Position numbers and translations under genes: made by a program
Notes under the pieces: model-generated
Told to the model about the DNA's origin: nothing
Seen by the model: the letters and a program-made list of their open reading frames with translations, nothing else
The model's database searches: none
Source: Streptomyces showdoensis
Lineage (GTDB): Bacteria; Actinomycetota; Actinomycetes; Streptomycetales; Streptomycetaceae
Assembly: GCF_039535475.1 (NCBI RefSeq)
Contig: NZ_BAAAXG010000021.1
Span: 10,481 to 74,480 of the forward strand
DNA length: 64,000 bases
Direction of reading: 5' to 3'
Shown here: positions 8,702 to 18,341 of the stretch, piece by piece
Position numbering within the stretch: the stretch's first letter is position 1
Layout of the letters: each line of letters opens with the position of its first letter

Positions 8702-9115
8702 GTGGTGACAGATGTCGAGTGGGCTCGGATTCGGAGGGACCTGCGCTTCGGGCAGATCTTCGAGGGCACCGTGGTGAAGGTTCCTGGGCCCGGTGCAATC
8801 GGGATCTTCGTGGACATCGGCCTGAGCGTCGGGGGGTTCGTCGATGTTCCGCTGCTGCCGAGCGAGGGCGAAGACTGGTCGGCGGAGGGCACGGTTGCCG
8901 ATTTCGAGATCTGGTGGGCAGACAGCCGCCAGCAGATCCGGCTGAAGCCGTCCGACTCTCGGTATGTGCGGACCGACTTCACAGACTTCGTCGAACACTT
9001 CCGTCCCAGTTGGCCTGCCGACGTCGGTCATCCCGTTCGTGAGCCGGGGCCTGTCACCCCGTACGAGTTGCGGGCCCTGCTTCGCTCCGATGGGGCGTTG
9101 GCCAGCTCCCCCTGA
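8702..9115 (+). CDS. S1-like (OB-fold) domain hypothetical protein (137 aa)
   Basis: GTG start at 8702 (or the adjacent GTG at 8705). The N-terminal half has the layout of an S1/OB-fold domain: GQIFEGTVVKVPGPGAIGIF, then VDIGLSVGGFVDVPLLP, similar to the G-x-V-x-x-V-x-x-F-G-x-F-V-D-I-G pattern of S1 repeats. The C-terminal half is specific to this protein (EIWWADSRQQIRLKPSDSRY). It might bind RNA or single-stranded DNA; the evidence is fold-level only. It ends in LRSDGALASSP just before an istB fragment that points back at it. Confidence 0.65.
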   Translation: MVTDVEWARIRRDLRFGQIFEGTVVKVPGPGAIGIFVDIGLSVGGFVDVPLLPSEGEDWSAEGTVADFEIWWADSRQQIRLKPSDSRYVRTDFTDFVEHFRPSWPADVGHPVREPGPVTPYELRALLRSDGALASSP

Positions 9116-9149
9116 GACTGGAGAAATGGCCGACGTCCCCAGCGGAACC

Positions 9150-9350
9150 TAGCTGGCCGCCGCTTCGGCGCGGGCTCGTGTGCTGGCGAGGCGGTAGGAG
9201 CCGGTGCCGGTCTCGAAGATGGTGCCGTTGAGGGGTGAGGCGGTCGACGATGGCCGCGCAGAGGCGGGGGTCGGTGAACGTCTTGGTCCAGCCGCCGAAA
9301 GACTCGTTCGAGGCGATGGCCACGCTGCCTTTCCTCCCGCTCGGTCAGCG
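9150..9350 (-). pseudogene. istB: IstB (IS21 helper ATPase) C-terminal fragment
   Basis: Minus-strand peptide MAIASNESFGGWTKTFTDPR followed by LCAAIVDRLT matches the fragment at 52791-53195 word for word in this stretch. A preceding LTEREE in another frame and a following ETGTGSYRLAS-like tail in a third frame show two frameshifts. Walker motifs are missing. Confidence 0.8.
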
Positions 9351-9568
9351 ATTCGCGACGGTGATGGAGTCTTTCGGCGGAACCTTTCGCGAGGCCTTGC
9401 TCCCGCAGGGGAGTGAGTGGGAGCTCGCCGCCGTGCAGATCGTCGGTCCCGGGACCGGTGGGCTGACGGGCGCCTCGCCCCTGCTGCCGCACTTCACAGG
9501 CCGCCGGCAGTCTGAACCGGGGTGCCGGCAGCGTGTGGCGGTCGTGAGGAGGGCGGAGCCGGGGTGGC

Positions 9569-10834
9569 TCAGAAGTCCACCGCGTCCCGGATCAGCGGGC
9601 AGGTCATGCAGTGTCCGCCGCCTCGTCCGCGTCCGAGTTCGGCGCCGACGATGGTGATGACCTCCACTCCCGCTTTGCGCAGCAGGGTGTTGGTGTGGGT
9701 GTTGCGGTCGTAGGTGAAGACGACACCGGGTTCGAGGGCTACGGCGTTGTTGCCGCTGTCCCACTGCTGGCGCTCGGAGGCGTAGGCGTCTCCGCCGGTC
9801 TCGATCACCCGGAGCCCGGGCAGACCGAGGCTCTTGGCCACGACGTCGACGAACGGGGTGGTGCCTTCGTCGGTGATCTCGACGCCCGGTGCTTTGGTGG
9901 TCGGCCGCAGGGAGAAGGTGTGCACGGCGTCCATGATGGTCGGGTAGACCGTGACGATGTCGCGGTCGGCGAAGGTGAACACGGTGTCGAGGTGCATCGC
10001 CGCCCGCAGTTTCGGCATGCCGGCCACGATCACGTGCTCGGCGGCGCCGTTGTGGAAGAGGGCGGCGGCGACCTGGGTGAGGGCCTGGCGTGAGGTGCGC
10101 TCGCTCATGCCCATGAGGACGACCCCGTTGCCGACCGGCATGATGTCACCGCCCTCGAAGGTCGCCTGGCCCCAGTCCTGTTCGGGGTCGCCCCACCAGA
10201 CGGTCGAGTCCTTGAAGTCGGGGTGGAAGGTGTAGACGGCCTTCATGAGGAGTGTCTCGCCGTGACGGGCCGGCCAGTACAGCGGGTTGAGGGTGACGCC
10301 GCCGTACAGCCAGCAGGTGGTGTCGCGGGTGTAGAGCGTGTTGGGCAGCGGTGGCATGAGGTACTCGCGCGCCCCGATTCCCTCCCGGGCCAGGGACACG
10401 TACCCGGAGCGGAAGTCATCGGGAAGGTCGGCCGTGGACAGTCCGCCGATGAGGTATTCCGCCAGCTCGCGCGGGGCGAGGGACTCGAGGAACGCGCGGG
10501 TGCCGTCGACCAGTCCGAGCCCCACCTCGTTGGGGACGATCTTCCGGTCGAGGAGCCAGGCCTTCGCGTCGGGGATCGCCATGGTCTCCGCGAGCAGCTG
10601 GTGCAGCTCGACGACGTCGACGCCGCGCTGGGTGAGCTTGTTGACGAAGTCGGCGTGGTCGCGCTGCGCGTTCTCCACCCACATGACGTCGTCGAAGAGC
10701 AGGTCGTCGGAGTTGGTCGGGGTCAGCCGCCGGTGCGCGAGACCGGGGGAGCAGACCAGGACCTTGCGCAGCCGGCCCACCTCGGAGTGGACGCCGAGCG
10801 GGGAGGGGGCGGAGCCGGAGCGGGTGCTGTTCAT
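9569..10834 (-). CDS. arcA: Arginine deiminase
   Basis: Hydrolyses arginine to citrulline and ammonia. The 421-residue protein has the family's full length and motifs: N-terminal [28 protein letters not shown], the substrate-binding [31 protein letters not shown] with the catalytic His, and the C-terminal nucleophile [17 protein letters not shown] (Cys about residue 409). The ATG start at 10834 is preceded on the minus strand by GAAAGG. The antiporter gene at 11017-12477 lies 182 bp upstream in the same direction, so the pair probably forms an arginine uptake/degradation unit. Ornithine carbamoyltransferase and carbamate kinase are not in the window, so citrulline processing must occur elsewhere or the pair serves deimination alone. 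Confidence 0.95.
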   Translation of the reverse strand: MNSTRSGSAPSPLGVHSEVGRLRKVLVCSPGLAHRRLTPTNSDDLLFDDVMWVENAQRDHADFVNKLTQRGVDVVELHQLLAETMAIPDAKAWLLDRKIVPNEVGLGLVDGTRAFLESLAPRELAEYLIGGLSTADLPDDFRSGYVSLAREGIGAREYLMPPLPNTLYTRDTTCWLYGGVTLNPLYWPARHGETLLMKAVYTFHPDFKDSTVWWGDPEQDWGQATFEGGDIMPVGNGVVLMGMSERTSRQALTQVAAALFHNGAAEHVIVAGMPKLRAAMHLDTVFTFADRDIVTVYPTIMDAVHTFSLRPTTKAPGVEITDEGTTPFVDVVAKSLGLPGLRVIETGGDAYASERQQWDSGNNAVALEPGVVFTYDRNTHTNTLLRKAGVEVITIVGAELGRGRGGGHCMTCPLIRDAVDF

Positions 10835-10864
10835 GGTCAGCCTTTCCGAGAAGAGTCGGGCACG

Positions 10865-11010
10865 CGTCCGCCGCCTAGGTGTGCGCGGCGTCGGTTGCGT
10901 GGCCGTCGGGTGCGTGTGCGTGGCTTACGTGCGCGTCACTTACGTATCCGCCGGGTTTACGGGTGCGTCGTTCACGTGACTGGGCAGGTGTGCGCCGGGT
11001 ACGTGTACGG
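10865..11010. other. Intergenic segment rich in ACGT-core motifs
   Basis: Between the antiporter and arcA the sequence contains many GTGCG, TTACGT and ACGTG words (TTACGTGCGCGTCACTTACG at about 10924, CACGTGAC at 10974, TACGTGTACG at 11000). They look like degenerate short repeats of about 10-20 bp. They could be regulator sites or an mRNA processing spacer. No gene lies here. Confidence 0.4.
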
Positions 11011-11016
11011 GCGGGT

Positions 11017-12477
11017 TCAGAGCTCGATCCAGCCGGCGGCGAGCGCGACGACCCCGATGACGGCTCCGGCGACGGAGACCGCGCAGATCACGGCCTCGGC
11101 GGGGGAGAACGGGCGCCGGTTCTGCTCGCGCCGGGCCTTGACGAACAGGAAGGTGGCGGGGGCGTAGAGGATGAAGGAGACGAGGACGAACTTGAGCCCC
11201 GCTGCGTAGAGGAGGAAGGCCGTGTAAAGGGTGGCGACGAGGGCGACCACCAGCTCGCGCCGGGTGCCGCGCCCGGCCACCCGCTCCGCCTGAGGCCGCA
11301 GCGCGATCTTCACGGCGAAGGCGGCGGCCAGGAGGAACGGAATGAGGCTCAGGGCGCTCGTCAGGTCCAGGGCGAAGTTGAACGCGTCGTCGGAGAAGGC
11401 CGTGACGACCAGGACGACCTGGCTGAGAGCCGTCGTCAGGAGCAGCGCCGGGACCGGAACGTCGTCTCCGCTGGAGCGCCCGAGGAAGCGGGGCATGTCC
11501 TTGTCCTTGGCCGCGACGAACAGCACTTCCGCGGCCATCAGCGTCCAGGCGAGGTAGGCGCCGAGCACGGAGACGATCAGGCCGACGCTGACGAAGGCCT
11601 TGCCCCAGGTCCCGACGGCGGCCTCCAGGACGCCCGCCATGGAGGGCTGGCGCAGCTCGGCGATCTCGCTCATCGGCATGATGCCGTACGACACGATGGT
11701 CACCGAGGCGAAGATCGCGAAGACGCTGAGGAAGCCCAGGATCGTGGCCCGTCCGACGTCCTCCCGGCGTTTGGCGTGCCGCGAGTACACGCTCGCGCCC
11801 TCGACGCCGAGGAAGACGAAGACGGTGGCGAGCATCGTGCCGCGGACCTGGTTGAAGAGCGATCCCGCGTAGTCGGCGCCCGCGAAGTTGTCCGCGAAGA
11901 CGGACGGCTCGAAGTAGAAGAGCGCCAGGATGATGAAGACGATGATGGGCACGATCTTGGCGATGGTGACGATCCGGTTGATCGCCGTCGCCTCTTTCAC
12001 GCCCCGGCGGATGAGGAGGAAGAAGCACCAGAGCCCTGCGGAGGACAGGACGATCGCGAGGGCGGTGTCGCCGTCGCCCAGCGCCGGGGCGATGGCACCG
12101 ATCGTCGACATGATCAGGACCCAGTAGGTCACGTTCCCGACGCAGGCACTGGCCCAGTAGCCGAAGGCGGAGAAGAAGCCGAGGTACTCGCCGAAGCCGG
12201 CCTTGGCGTACGCGTACACGCCGGCGTCCAGGTCGGGGCGCCGGACCGCGAGGGTCTGGAAGACGAAGGCGAGCATCAGCATGCCGAGGCCGGCGACCGC
12301 CCAGGCGATCAGCGCGCCCGCGACGCCCGTCTCCTGGGCGAAGCGCCGGGGCAGCGAGAAGACGCCGGCTCCGACCATGGAGCCGACGACCATGGCGGTG
12401 AGCGTCAACAGCGTCAGCTTGGCCGTGGGCGGGGAACCGCCCGAGGAGGCCTCGGTGCTGGTTTCCGCATGGGTCAT
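11017..12477 (-). CDS. APC-family basic amino-acid antiporter (arginine/ornithine type)
   Basis: A 486-residue integral membrane protein with about 12-13 hydrophobic segments. The first (LTLTAMVVGSMVGAGVFSLP) carries the G-[S/A]-x-x-G-x-G-[I/V]-F amine-binding motif of the amino acid-polyamine-organocation superfamily. The closest type is the basic amino acid/polyamine antiporter group that includes ArcD-like arginine:ornithine exchangers. Position upstream of arcA supports arginine import. ATG at 12477 follows GAGGTATGCC. The order antiporter then deiminase, without arcB/arcC, differs from classical arc operons. Confidence 0.88.
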   Translation of the reverse strand: MTHAETSTEASSGGSPPTAKLTLLTLTAMVVGSMVGAGVFSLPRRFAQETGVAGALIAWAVAGLGMLMLAFVFQTLAVRRPDLDAGVYAYAKAGFGEYLGFFSAFGYWASACVGNVTYWVLIMSTIGAIAPALGDGDTALAIVLSSAGLWCFFLLIRRGVKEATAINRIVTIAKIVPIIVFIILALFYFEPSVFADNFAGADYAGSLFNQVRGTMLATVFVFLGVEGASVYSRHAKRREDVGRATILGFLSVFAIFASVTIVSYGIMPMSEIAELRQPSMAGVLEAAVGTWGKAFVSVGLIVSVLGAYLAWTLMAAEVLFVAAKDKDMPRFLGRSSGDDVPVPALLLTTALSQVVLVVTAFSDDAFNFALDLTSALSLIPFLLAAAFAVKIALRPQAERVAGRGTRRELVVALVATLYTAFLLYAAGLKFVLVSFILYAPATFLFVKARREQNRRPFSPAEAVICAVSVAGAVIGVVALAAGWIEL

Positions 12478-12560
12478 GGCATACCTCGTAGACGGGAGCG
12501 TTCCGTTGCGGCAGTAACACGGGAATCTAACCTCCCGGATGGTGATTCATCCTGATTTGA
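12478..12560 (-). promoter_or_regulatory. Leader of the antiporter-arcA unit with a small dyad
   Basis: The leader is locally AT-rich (GATTCATCCTGATTTGATTA) and contains GGATG, 6 bases, CATCC at 12537-12552. This is the only AT-rich stretch upstream of the unit and is the likely promoter/operator, possibly for ArgR-type control; the dyad does not clearly match a known ARG box. Confidence 0.35.
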
Positions 12561-13059
12561 TTACCCATTCGCGCGGGAAAATCGCTCCAATGGCGAAGGG
12601 CGCGGGTGATGACGTGGCCGCGTCTCGGCGGGGCCCAGGCGCGTTGGTCGCCCCTTGTGCTCCATGCGATCCACATGGCTCCGGTATGGGCGAAGGCGGG
12701 GAATCGCCCGTCGGTCACTCGGGAGGGGGCTCCCCGGCGTGGGTCTGGCGGCGGTGTCTGGTGGGCTCCTCGGGCATCGGGGCGAGGCCGCGGCGTGACG
12801 TCCTCACGCGGCGGGCTGGGGCCACCGCGAAGCCCGTGGCCGGTCGGCCGTCACCGGTGCCGGCGCAGACCCTCGACGTTTGGTTCAGGGACGTGCGGCG
12901 GGAGCTCAGGGGCATGCCCTCGCCCTGCGGCTTCTGTCCGAGGGGGAGTGACGAGTCACTGGAATGTGCAGCTCCGCCAGCCGTGGCGGTATAAGTCGAT
13001 GTCATGTTTACTCTCGCCGCCGCCGAGCGGGCTGGCACCGACCCGTGGACTGCCATTGC
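12561..13059. other. Region without a supported gene
   Basis: About 500 bases between the antiporter promoter and the IstA fragment. Frames here have no recognisable products. The minus-strand frame running on from IstA (PARSAAARVNMTSTYTATAG and beyond) is likely fusion read-through after truncation. Confidence 0.4.
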
Positions 13060-13608
13060 CTCTTGGGCCTGCGAGGCGTAGGCGGTGGACGATTTGCCGG
13101 AGTGCGACAGCCACAGCGTGAACAGGTGGTTCTTGACGACCTCGCCCGCCAGACGGACCCAGACGTCGGCGAAGTCGACGTCGGCCTCCTCGCCGGGCAG
13201 GTGGACCTGGGGGAGGATGCCCGTCAGATGCCGGCGTCCCTCCGGCGCCTCGGCCTCGACCTGCGGGCGCCTGGCCAGCACGTAGTCGCAGACCGTGGAA
13301 TAGGACACCAGGGCAAAGCCGTACTCCTGGGCGAGACGCTGATGGATCCGACGGGCGGCGTGCTTCTGCTTGCGCGGCGCACCCGCGTCCTCCCGCAGCA
13401 TGTCGCCGATCCACGGCTTGGCCGGGCCCAGGACCGTGGCCCGGGACACCGGCTTCTTCCGCGGCGGCGGAACCGCAGACAGCAGAGCCTGCCGCACCGC
13501 CCTGCGGTGCACCCCGTACTTCTCCGCCAGACTCCGCTGCGACAGTTCCGGATCAAGGCGCTTGTCCCTCCGGATTGCAGCGAACAGTTCTGTCCGCGAC
13601 AGGCCCAT
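13060..13608 (-). pseudogene. istA: IstA (IS21-family transposase) N-terminal fragment
   Basis: ATG at 13608 gives MGLSRTELFAAIRRDKRLDP, then the HTH region QRSLAEKYGVHRRAVRQALL and the start of the rve-type catalytic domain (GEEADVDFADVWVRLAGEVV) with the first Asp. Family similarity ends near AYASQAQEA at about 13060, before the remaining catalytic residues. The original stop codon is lost, so the frame reads on to 12715. No istB follows it here. Confidence 0.85.
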
Positions 13609-13617
13609 CCCGGCCTC

Positions 13618-13665
13618 CCGACATGACCGTGATCAAGCAGCACGGCCTCCGACATGACCGTGATC
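13618..13665. repeat. Direct repeats at the IS21 left end
   Basis: Two identical 17-bp copies of CCGACATGACCGTGATC at 13618-13634 and 13649-13665, upstream of istA. IS21 elements carry multiple short repeats near their ends, which act as transposase sites, so this marks the element's left terminus. Confidence 0.65.
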
Positions 13666-13752
13666 GACGCACAAATCCTGCCGTCGCCGGGCGGACGGAC
13701 CAGCGCATTCACTCCTAAGAGGGCACGTCGTGAAAGTGTCGGATACCGGCAT

Positions 13753-14334
13753 TCACGCCAGGAAGTCCTCGATCAGGTCGGCCGGGTTGGCGGCCTTGGT
13801 GGCCTCCTCCTCCCAGCCTGGACAGTCCATGTCGAACACAACGACGGGCAGTCGGCGGCCGAAGACCCTCTCGATGGCGCCGCTCGCATGGAGGTAACGG
13901 GCGAGGTCGATCACGGCGTCGTGGAAGTGGAGTTCGAGGAGCCCGGACTTGGCGCGAAGCTCTTTGTCCTCCAGCATCCGACCGAGATCGAACTCGCCGT
14001 CGTACCAGATGCCGAGCCCCCTGGCCTCCTCCTCATACAGTGGGCCGCCGACCGGGTCCTCGGAAACGTTGCCGAGCTTGTCGAAGCCCTCAAGGATCCA
14101 GAAGGCATAGTTCCAGCGCACCTCCCAGGGATCGGAATCCCGGCGTATCCCCTTCTCGTACTGGCTCTCTGTGTTGTAGCCGATGTCCACGTACGGGTGG
14201 CGGTTGTCGGCGTCGATGCGCCAGACGTTGAAGGCCAGGACGTATACCTCTCGCTTCAGTTGCTCGGGGACGCGCTCCAGGATCCCGATGGCGGCCTGCC
14301 GCAGATGCGTTTGGAAAGTCTTCCGTTCTGTCAC
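13753..14334 (-). CDS. Hypothetical protein resembling DUF4303-type proteins (193 aa)
   Basis: GTG start at 14334 (MTERKTFQTHLRQAAIGILE). A soluble acidic protein: VYVLAFNVWRIDADNRHPYV then DIGYNTESQYEKG and SDPWEVRWNYAFWILEGFDK. The Y-x-F-A/x-N-T-E pattern with an aromatic-rich second half is reminiscent of DUF4303, a family often found among contact-toxin immunity proteins; I offer this only as resemblance. It appears intact, flanked by an IS21 fragment and an IS110 fragment. Confidence 0.65.
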   Translation of the reverse strand: MTERKTFQTHLRQAAIGILERVPEQLKREVYVLAFNVWRIDADNRHPYVDIGYNTESQYEKGIRRDSDPWEVRWNYAFWILEGFDKLGNVSEDPVGGPLYEEEARGLGIWYDGEFDLGRMLEDKELRAKSGLLELHFHDAVIDLARYLHASGAIERVFGRRLPVVVFDMDCPGWEEEATKAANPADLIEDFLA

Positions 14335-14489
14335 GGCGACAGCGTCTCACTGGCCCGAAGACCCCGCCGCCGTGGCTTCAGCCCTGGTGGAATCCAGAAG
14401 CCGGCGGCGGAGCACCCGCACGGTGGGGCCAGATCAACTTCATACGTCGTGGAGCCACTTTTGGACCGTGCAGTGGAGCCCAAAAGGGT

Positions 14490-14618
14490 GGTTACAAACA
14501 TGGCGGTGGCGTGGTGTTCGCCCTTGCCGACGTCCAGGCCGAGGAAGACGTCGATGCCGCGGGTGTCGCTCACGTGCAGGCCCCTCCGCTCACGTTTGCG
14601 TCCGGCCTTCCTCGGCAC
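14490..14618 (-). pseudogene. IS110-family transposase N-terminal fragment
   Basis: Minus-strand peptide from about 14560 reads GIDVFLGLDVGKGEHHATAM, the characteristic DEDD-type IS110 N-terminus with the first catalytic Asp (G-L-D-V-x-K). Similarity ends within about 50 residues. It is a different lineage from the intact IS110 gene at 34393 (FCGIDWAEGHHDVALV). Confidence 0.8.
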
Positions 14619-15159
14619 CGAGCTGCCACCTCCACGTTACGGAGAGCTCTTCCGGCCTGGGTGAAGCCGGTGCTCAAGCCCCTCATCAGCGGTCCGTCGA
14701 TGCCTCCGGACCCGGCGACACCACTCCCCCGGATCATGAACAACAAGGGAGGAAGTCATGCCGGACCCGAAGGCCGGAGGCCCCATTGCGGAGCCACGAA
14801 GACGGTGACGGGGGGCTTCCATTGCGACACGGCGTCTTCGCCGGCGTGTTCCCGAACGCCTTTCGCGTCGTGGGCAGGGGCGGCCTGGCGAGTTCGGTGC
14901 CCTTCCTGGTCTGGTACGAGCACCGCATGGGCGCACGATCGCTGACTTCTGTCAGCTTCGTCATGGGGGCGTGGGAATGATGCGGGCGGTGGGATGCGTG
15001 GACGGCTACGGTTCGGCCTGAACGGGCCATGGCCGGATGTCGCGGATTGCCGTGGTGGTGCTGTGAGCGTGCTGATGCGGGAGGGTCTGTACCGGCGTCG
15101 CGGCTACCGCTTTCCGGGAAGTGGGGTCGCCGCTACGGCTGGCCGGCAAATGGGCGCTG
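14619..15159. other. 540-bp region without a supported gene
   Basis: Contains the sequence upstream of the IS110 fragment, so part may be the element's non-coding end. A strong ribosome-binding-like AAGGGAGGAAG precedes an ATG at 14758, but that frame stops after about 15 codons (MPDPKAGGPIAEPRR). Confidence 0.35.
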
Positions 15160-15459
15160 CTACTGCTCTTCGGGGAGTTGTTCGGGTGTGGCTTTGCTTT
15201 TCGTGGCCGCGGTGTGCAGTACCCGTAGGGTGATCAGGAGCACGCCGATGTCGTCGAGGTAGACCGGGTCGGGGATGAGGTCGACCGGGGAGATGGTGTA
15301 GACCACCGCTGCCCAGAACAAGGCCTTGGACTGCAGCGGGACGCCGGCGTCCCGCAGCATCCGGCGGGCGCGGAAGACGCGGACGAGCAGGACGACGGCG
15401 ATCGTGGCGAGTGCGAGCAGGAGTATCACGGCCGCGATGGCCCAGAGGGATCCGTCCAT
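15160..15459 (-). CDS. DUF1232 / YkvA-family small membrane protein (99 aa)
   Basis: ATG at 15459 after AGGAGAACGGC. The N-terminal transmembrane helix (LWAIAAVILLLALATIAVVL) is followed by the DUF1232 core: SKALFWAAVVYTISPVDLIP with the hallmark S-P-x-D-L-I-P and DPVYLDDIGVLLITLRVLHT. Function is unknown. Family members are small membrane proteins. It probably forms a single-gene unit. Confidence 0.85.
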   Translation of the reverse strand: MDGSLWAIAAVILLLALATIAVVLLVRVFRARRMLRDAGVPLQSKALFWAAVVYTISPVDLIPDPVYLDDIGVLLITLRVLHTAATKSKATPEQLPEEQ

Positions 15460-15817
15460 GCCGTTCTCCTGCCCGCTGCCGGTCGGCGGATGCCGGGTGG
15501 GTGTGATGTCGTGCCGCGCCGGCCGTCCGCGGTGTGTTCCAGGCTACGACGAGTAAGCCGGTCCGATGTGCTCGGGCAGCAAGGCGCACGGGCGCCGCGG
15601 GCTGATCCGGCCTGTTCCGGAAGACGGTGCCTGGGTTGTGTCCGGAGAGGCCGGCCTGGTTCGCGGCGTCCGGCACGCACGATCGCCGCGTTGCCGGAGT
15701 GCCCAGCTGGCTCCGCTATGAGGGCACGGCCTTTTGCGTTCGCACGCGCCAGACGCTGCGAGCCCTGTGCTGCGAGCCCTGTTCTGAGGGCAGACGGCGC
15801 TACCTTCCGGACGGGGT
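15460..15817. other. 360-bp region without a supported gene
   Basis: The 3' flanks of the phosphatase gene and the leader of the DUF1232 gene meet here. Only arginine-rich shadow frames are present, and no clear structural feature was found. Confidence 0.4.
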
Positions 15818-17533
15818 CTAGGTTGTGGTGATGCGGATGGCGAAGAGCACGGTGTCGTCTCGTGCTTCGTGTGGACCGACGGTGTCCAGGAGGGACCGCA
15901 GCAGTGCGGGCAGTGTCGTGCCCGGTGGTGTGGTGGTGAGGTGGTGGGCGAGGCGGTCGATGTTGTCCTCGATGTCTTTGCCGCGTTCCTCTACCAGTCC
16001 GTCGGTGTAGAGCAGCAGGGTGTCTCCGGGGGCCAGTGAACGGCTGTCGCAGGTGCGTGCACTCGGTGGCAGGGCGTGGTGCAGGAGCATGTCGTGCTGG
16101 GTGAGGCTTTCCACGGTGCCGTCGGCGGTGACGAGCAGGGGTGCGGGGTGGCCGGCGTTGCTCCATTTGAGGTGCCAGTAGCCGTCGGCTGCCGGGCGGA
16201 GATGGGCGTGGACGGCGGTGCCGGTGGCCGGCAGGTCAAGGCGGCGGCAGGCCCGCTCGAGTGCGGTGAGGGCTTGCTCGGGGCCTTTGCCGGGGTGGTC
16301 GTGGTCGGCCTGGCGGAGCATGCTGCGGACCTGTCCCATGAGGGCGGCGGCTCGTATGTCGTGGCCGGTCATGTCGCCTACGGTCAGCGCCAGCCCTCCG
16401 GTCACGTCGGTGTTGTGTGCGTCTGGCAGTGGGTATGCGTCGTACCAGTCACCGCCGACCATGTCGTCCCGGGCGGCCGGCCTGTACCGGGCGGCGAGTT
16501 CGAGGCCGGGGGTGTGGGGGAGTTGTGTGAGCATGGCCCGCTGAAGCTGGCGGGCGACCGTCACCCGTTCGTCGAGGTGCAGGGCGCGCTCCACCGCCTG
16601 AGCGGTGTAGCTGGCGAGTGTGGTCAGCACCGCGAGCTCGTCCAGGCCGATCGTGTAGGGGGCGTCCCATCCCAGTACCAGGGCGCCGAGAACCCCGTGG
16701 GCTCCGCGCAGGGGCAGACAGGCGACGGTCGCGAGGTCCAGGGTGGCGAAGGCCGGGCTGCCTATGCCGCCGGTGGGGGCGTCGGTCTGTGGCGGGGTGT
16801 CGACCACGACGGTCCGGTTCCTCCGTACGGCCTGCGCGGCCGGCCAGGCCGTATCGAGGTCGAATGAGTCGGGGACGTCGGGCTGCTCGCCGTCGACGGG
16901 GCTTCGGACGTGGTGGAGTCTGCCCTGCCGCAAGAGGACGAGGTCGATGCGGGCGGGTTTGAGGTCTCCGCTGACCAGGTCTCCTACACGCTGTCGTACG
17001 TCGTCCAGGCTGCTGGTGTCGGCGAGGTCCTCGGAGGCCCGCAGCAGCAGCTCGGAACGGCTCAGGAGCCTGTGCGCACGGTGGCTTTCCCCCTGGGCCG
17101 TGTGCGCGGCGACCTCGGCGGCTTCGCGGGCCTGGCGCCCGTTCTCGGAACGCTTCCGCATCCGCATCTGCGCACTGCAGGCCCCCGCCAGGTCCGCCAG
17201 ATCCTGCATGTCGTCCTCGTTCCACACCCGGGGGGCGGGGTCGATGACGGCAAGGACTCCCAGGACTTCGCCGGATCCTCCGATGAGCGGGACGCCGGCG
17301 AACCCGAACGCCGGTGAGCCGGTCTCGGCACGTGCAAGGAACTGCGGGCGCCCGCTTTTTGCGACCCGGCGGCAGCGTTCCAGCCCTTCCCGGGGCGGCA
17401 GCGCCTGAGGCGGCCAGCGTTCGGGGAGCGCTCCTGCGGCCTCGCCCGCTGGCTCCAGCCAGACGAGGCCGAGGGGGGCGGCCAGCACTCGGGCGGCGAG
17501 CCGGGCGAACCGATTCAATCCGTGGCCTCCCAA
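15818..17533 (-). CDS. GAF-domain PP2C/SpoIIE-type serine/threonine phosphatase
   Basis: The frame is open far upstream, but coding character starts at NRFARLAARVLAAPLGLVWL, a typical GAF-domain beginning. I chose TTG at 17533 (after CCCCAGG), giving about 571 residues. Order: GAF 1 (about 1-120, with FAGVPLIGGSGEVLGVLAVI), a helical linker with a heptad-like AREAAEVAAHTAQGESHRAH, GAF 2 (about 170-330, VACLPLRGAHGVLGALVLGW), then the PP2C/SpoIIE domain (GGDWYDAYPLPDAHNTDVTG; VGDMTGHDIRAAALMGQVRS; LLLYTDGLVEERGKDIEDNI; DDTVLFAIRI). The metal-binding Asp residues of GDWYD, GDMTGH and DGL are present. Such phosphatases act on anti-sigma-factor antagonists in sigma-factor partner-switching. No anti-sigma gene is adjacent. 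Confidence 0.88.
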   Translation of the reverse strand: MGGHGLNRFARLAARVLAAPLGLVWLEPAGEAAGALPERWPPQALPPREGLERCRRVAKSGRPQFLARAETGSPAFGFAGVPLIGGSGEVLGVLAVIDPAPRVWNEDDMQDLADLAGACSAQMRMRKRSENGRQAREAAEVAAHTAQGESHRAHRLLSRSELLLRASEDLADTSSLDDVRQRVGDLVSGDLKPARIDLVLLRQGRLHHVRSPVDGEQPDVPDSFDLDTAWPAAQAVRRNRTVVVDTPPQTDAPTGGIGSPAFATLDLATVACLPLRGAHGVLGALVLGWDAPYTIGLDELAVLTTLASYTAQAVERALHLDERVTVARQLQRAMLTQLPHTPGLELAARYRPAARDDMVGGDWYDAYPLPDAHNTDVTGGLALTVGDMTGHDIRAAALMGQVRSMLRQADHDHPGKGPEQALTALERACRRLDLPATGTAVHAHLRPAADGYWHLKWSNAGHPAPLLVTADGTVESLTQHDMLLHHALPPSARTCDSRSLAPGDTLLLYTDGLVEERGKDIEDNIDRLAHHLTTTPPGTTLPALLRSLLDTVGPHEARDDTVLFAIRITTT

Positions 17534-18341
17534 GATCCTGGGGAACGACGGGGCGAGTGGGCTTGTGCCATCTCCACCTGGGGCTTTTGCCTTTTGCCTC
17601 GGGCCCCATTTTAGGCAGGGGAGCGTTTTGAAGCACGCAAGCCCGGCACGGCCGCCTCTCACCCGACCTCCTGCGTCGTGCTTGCGGAGGCGAGCGCCCC
17701 CGCGGCCAGGGACCCCGCCGCCCAGCACAGGCAGGGCCCACCCCCCTTGCCGGCCGGTACGGAGGCCCCTGAAGGCCGGCGCCGTCTTCGAAGCGGTACG
17801 GGCGTGATGCCAGCTTGTCCTGCGGCAGGGTCTTCGGCGGTGCTTCCCGCAGCGGATCCGGCGGCCGGTCCACCTCACCCCACCCCGTCCTTTCGGCAGT
17901 CAGGCGGGCCTTGCGGCGTCGGGCCGCCGACGCGGTCCTCCTGGCCGTCTCTGCTCCTGTCCGCTGCGTGCGACGGCCCTGGCGCGGACGTCTACGGCCA
18001 GGCGGCCTGGCCCTCGCTGCCAGGCCAGGCCACTGCTTCAGCGGCAGCGTGATGCCGTCCGGCGCTCGCACTCTCACGCTCGTGCCCTTGGCCGCTGGTG
18101 CCCGCGCTCGCCCGTGCCCGCGCCGGCGCACGTGGAGTCGGCGGGTGTGAGGCCGGTGCCGGTGGCTGCCTCCGCCGTGAGACGGCCGATTCCCCGGTGC
18201 GAGGTTGACGGCCGCGGGGGGAAAGGGGGCGACCACGGGTCGTCGGAGGGCGCTGGATCGCTGGCCCTGGGCTGTGCTGCCGTATCCGTTTCTGGACGGG
18301 GCCCGCCCTCCCCGGCGGCTGCCGGGGGCGGAGTGTGGGTG
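17534..18341. other. 800-bp region without a supported gene
   Basis: Only Arg/Pro/Gly-rich frames are open on both strands. There is a short inverted repeat (CACGCAAGC near 17633 and GCTTGCG near 17688) but no gene with a credible product. It may hold the long upstream region of the phosphatase gene plus decayed sequence. Confidence 0.4.

Noticed and set aside
10879..12555. Plus-strand frame of 558 codons opposite the antiporter
   Set aside because: The antisense product is an Asp/Glu/Arg-rich low-complexity chain, while the minus strand gives a textbook APC transporter.
16449..18236. Second minus-strand frame of 595 codons overlapping the phosphatase
   Set aside because: The GAF and PP2C motifs lie in the other minus-strand frame; this one is Arg/Pro-rich and has no domain.
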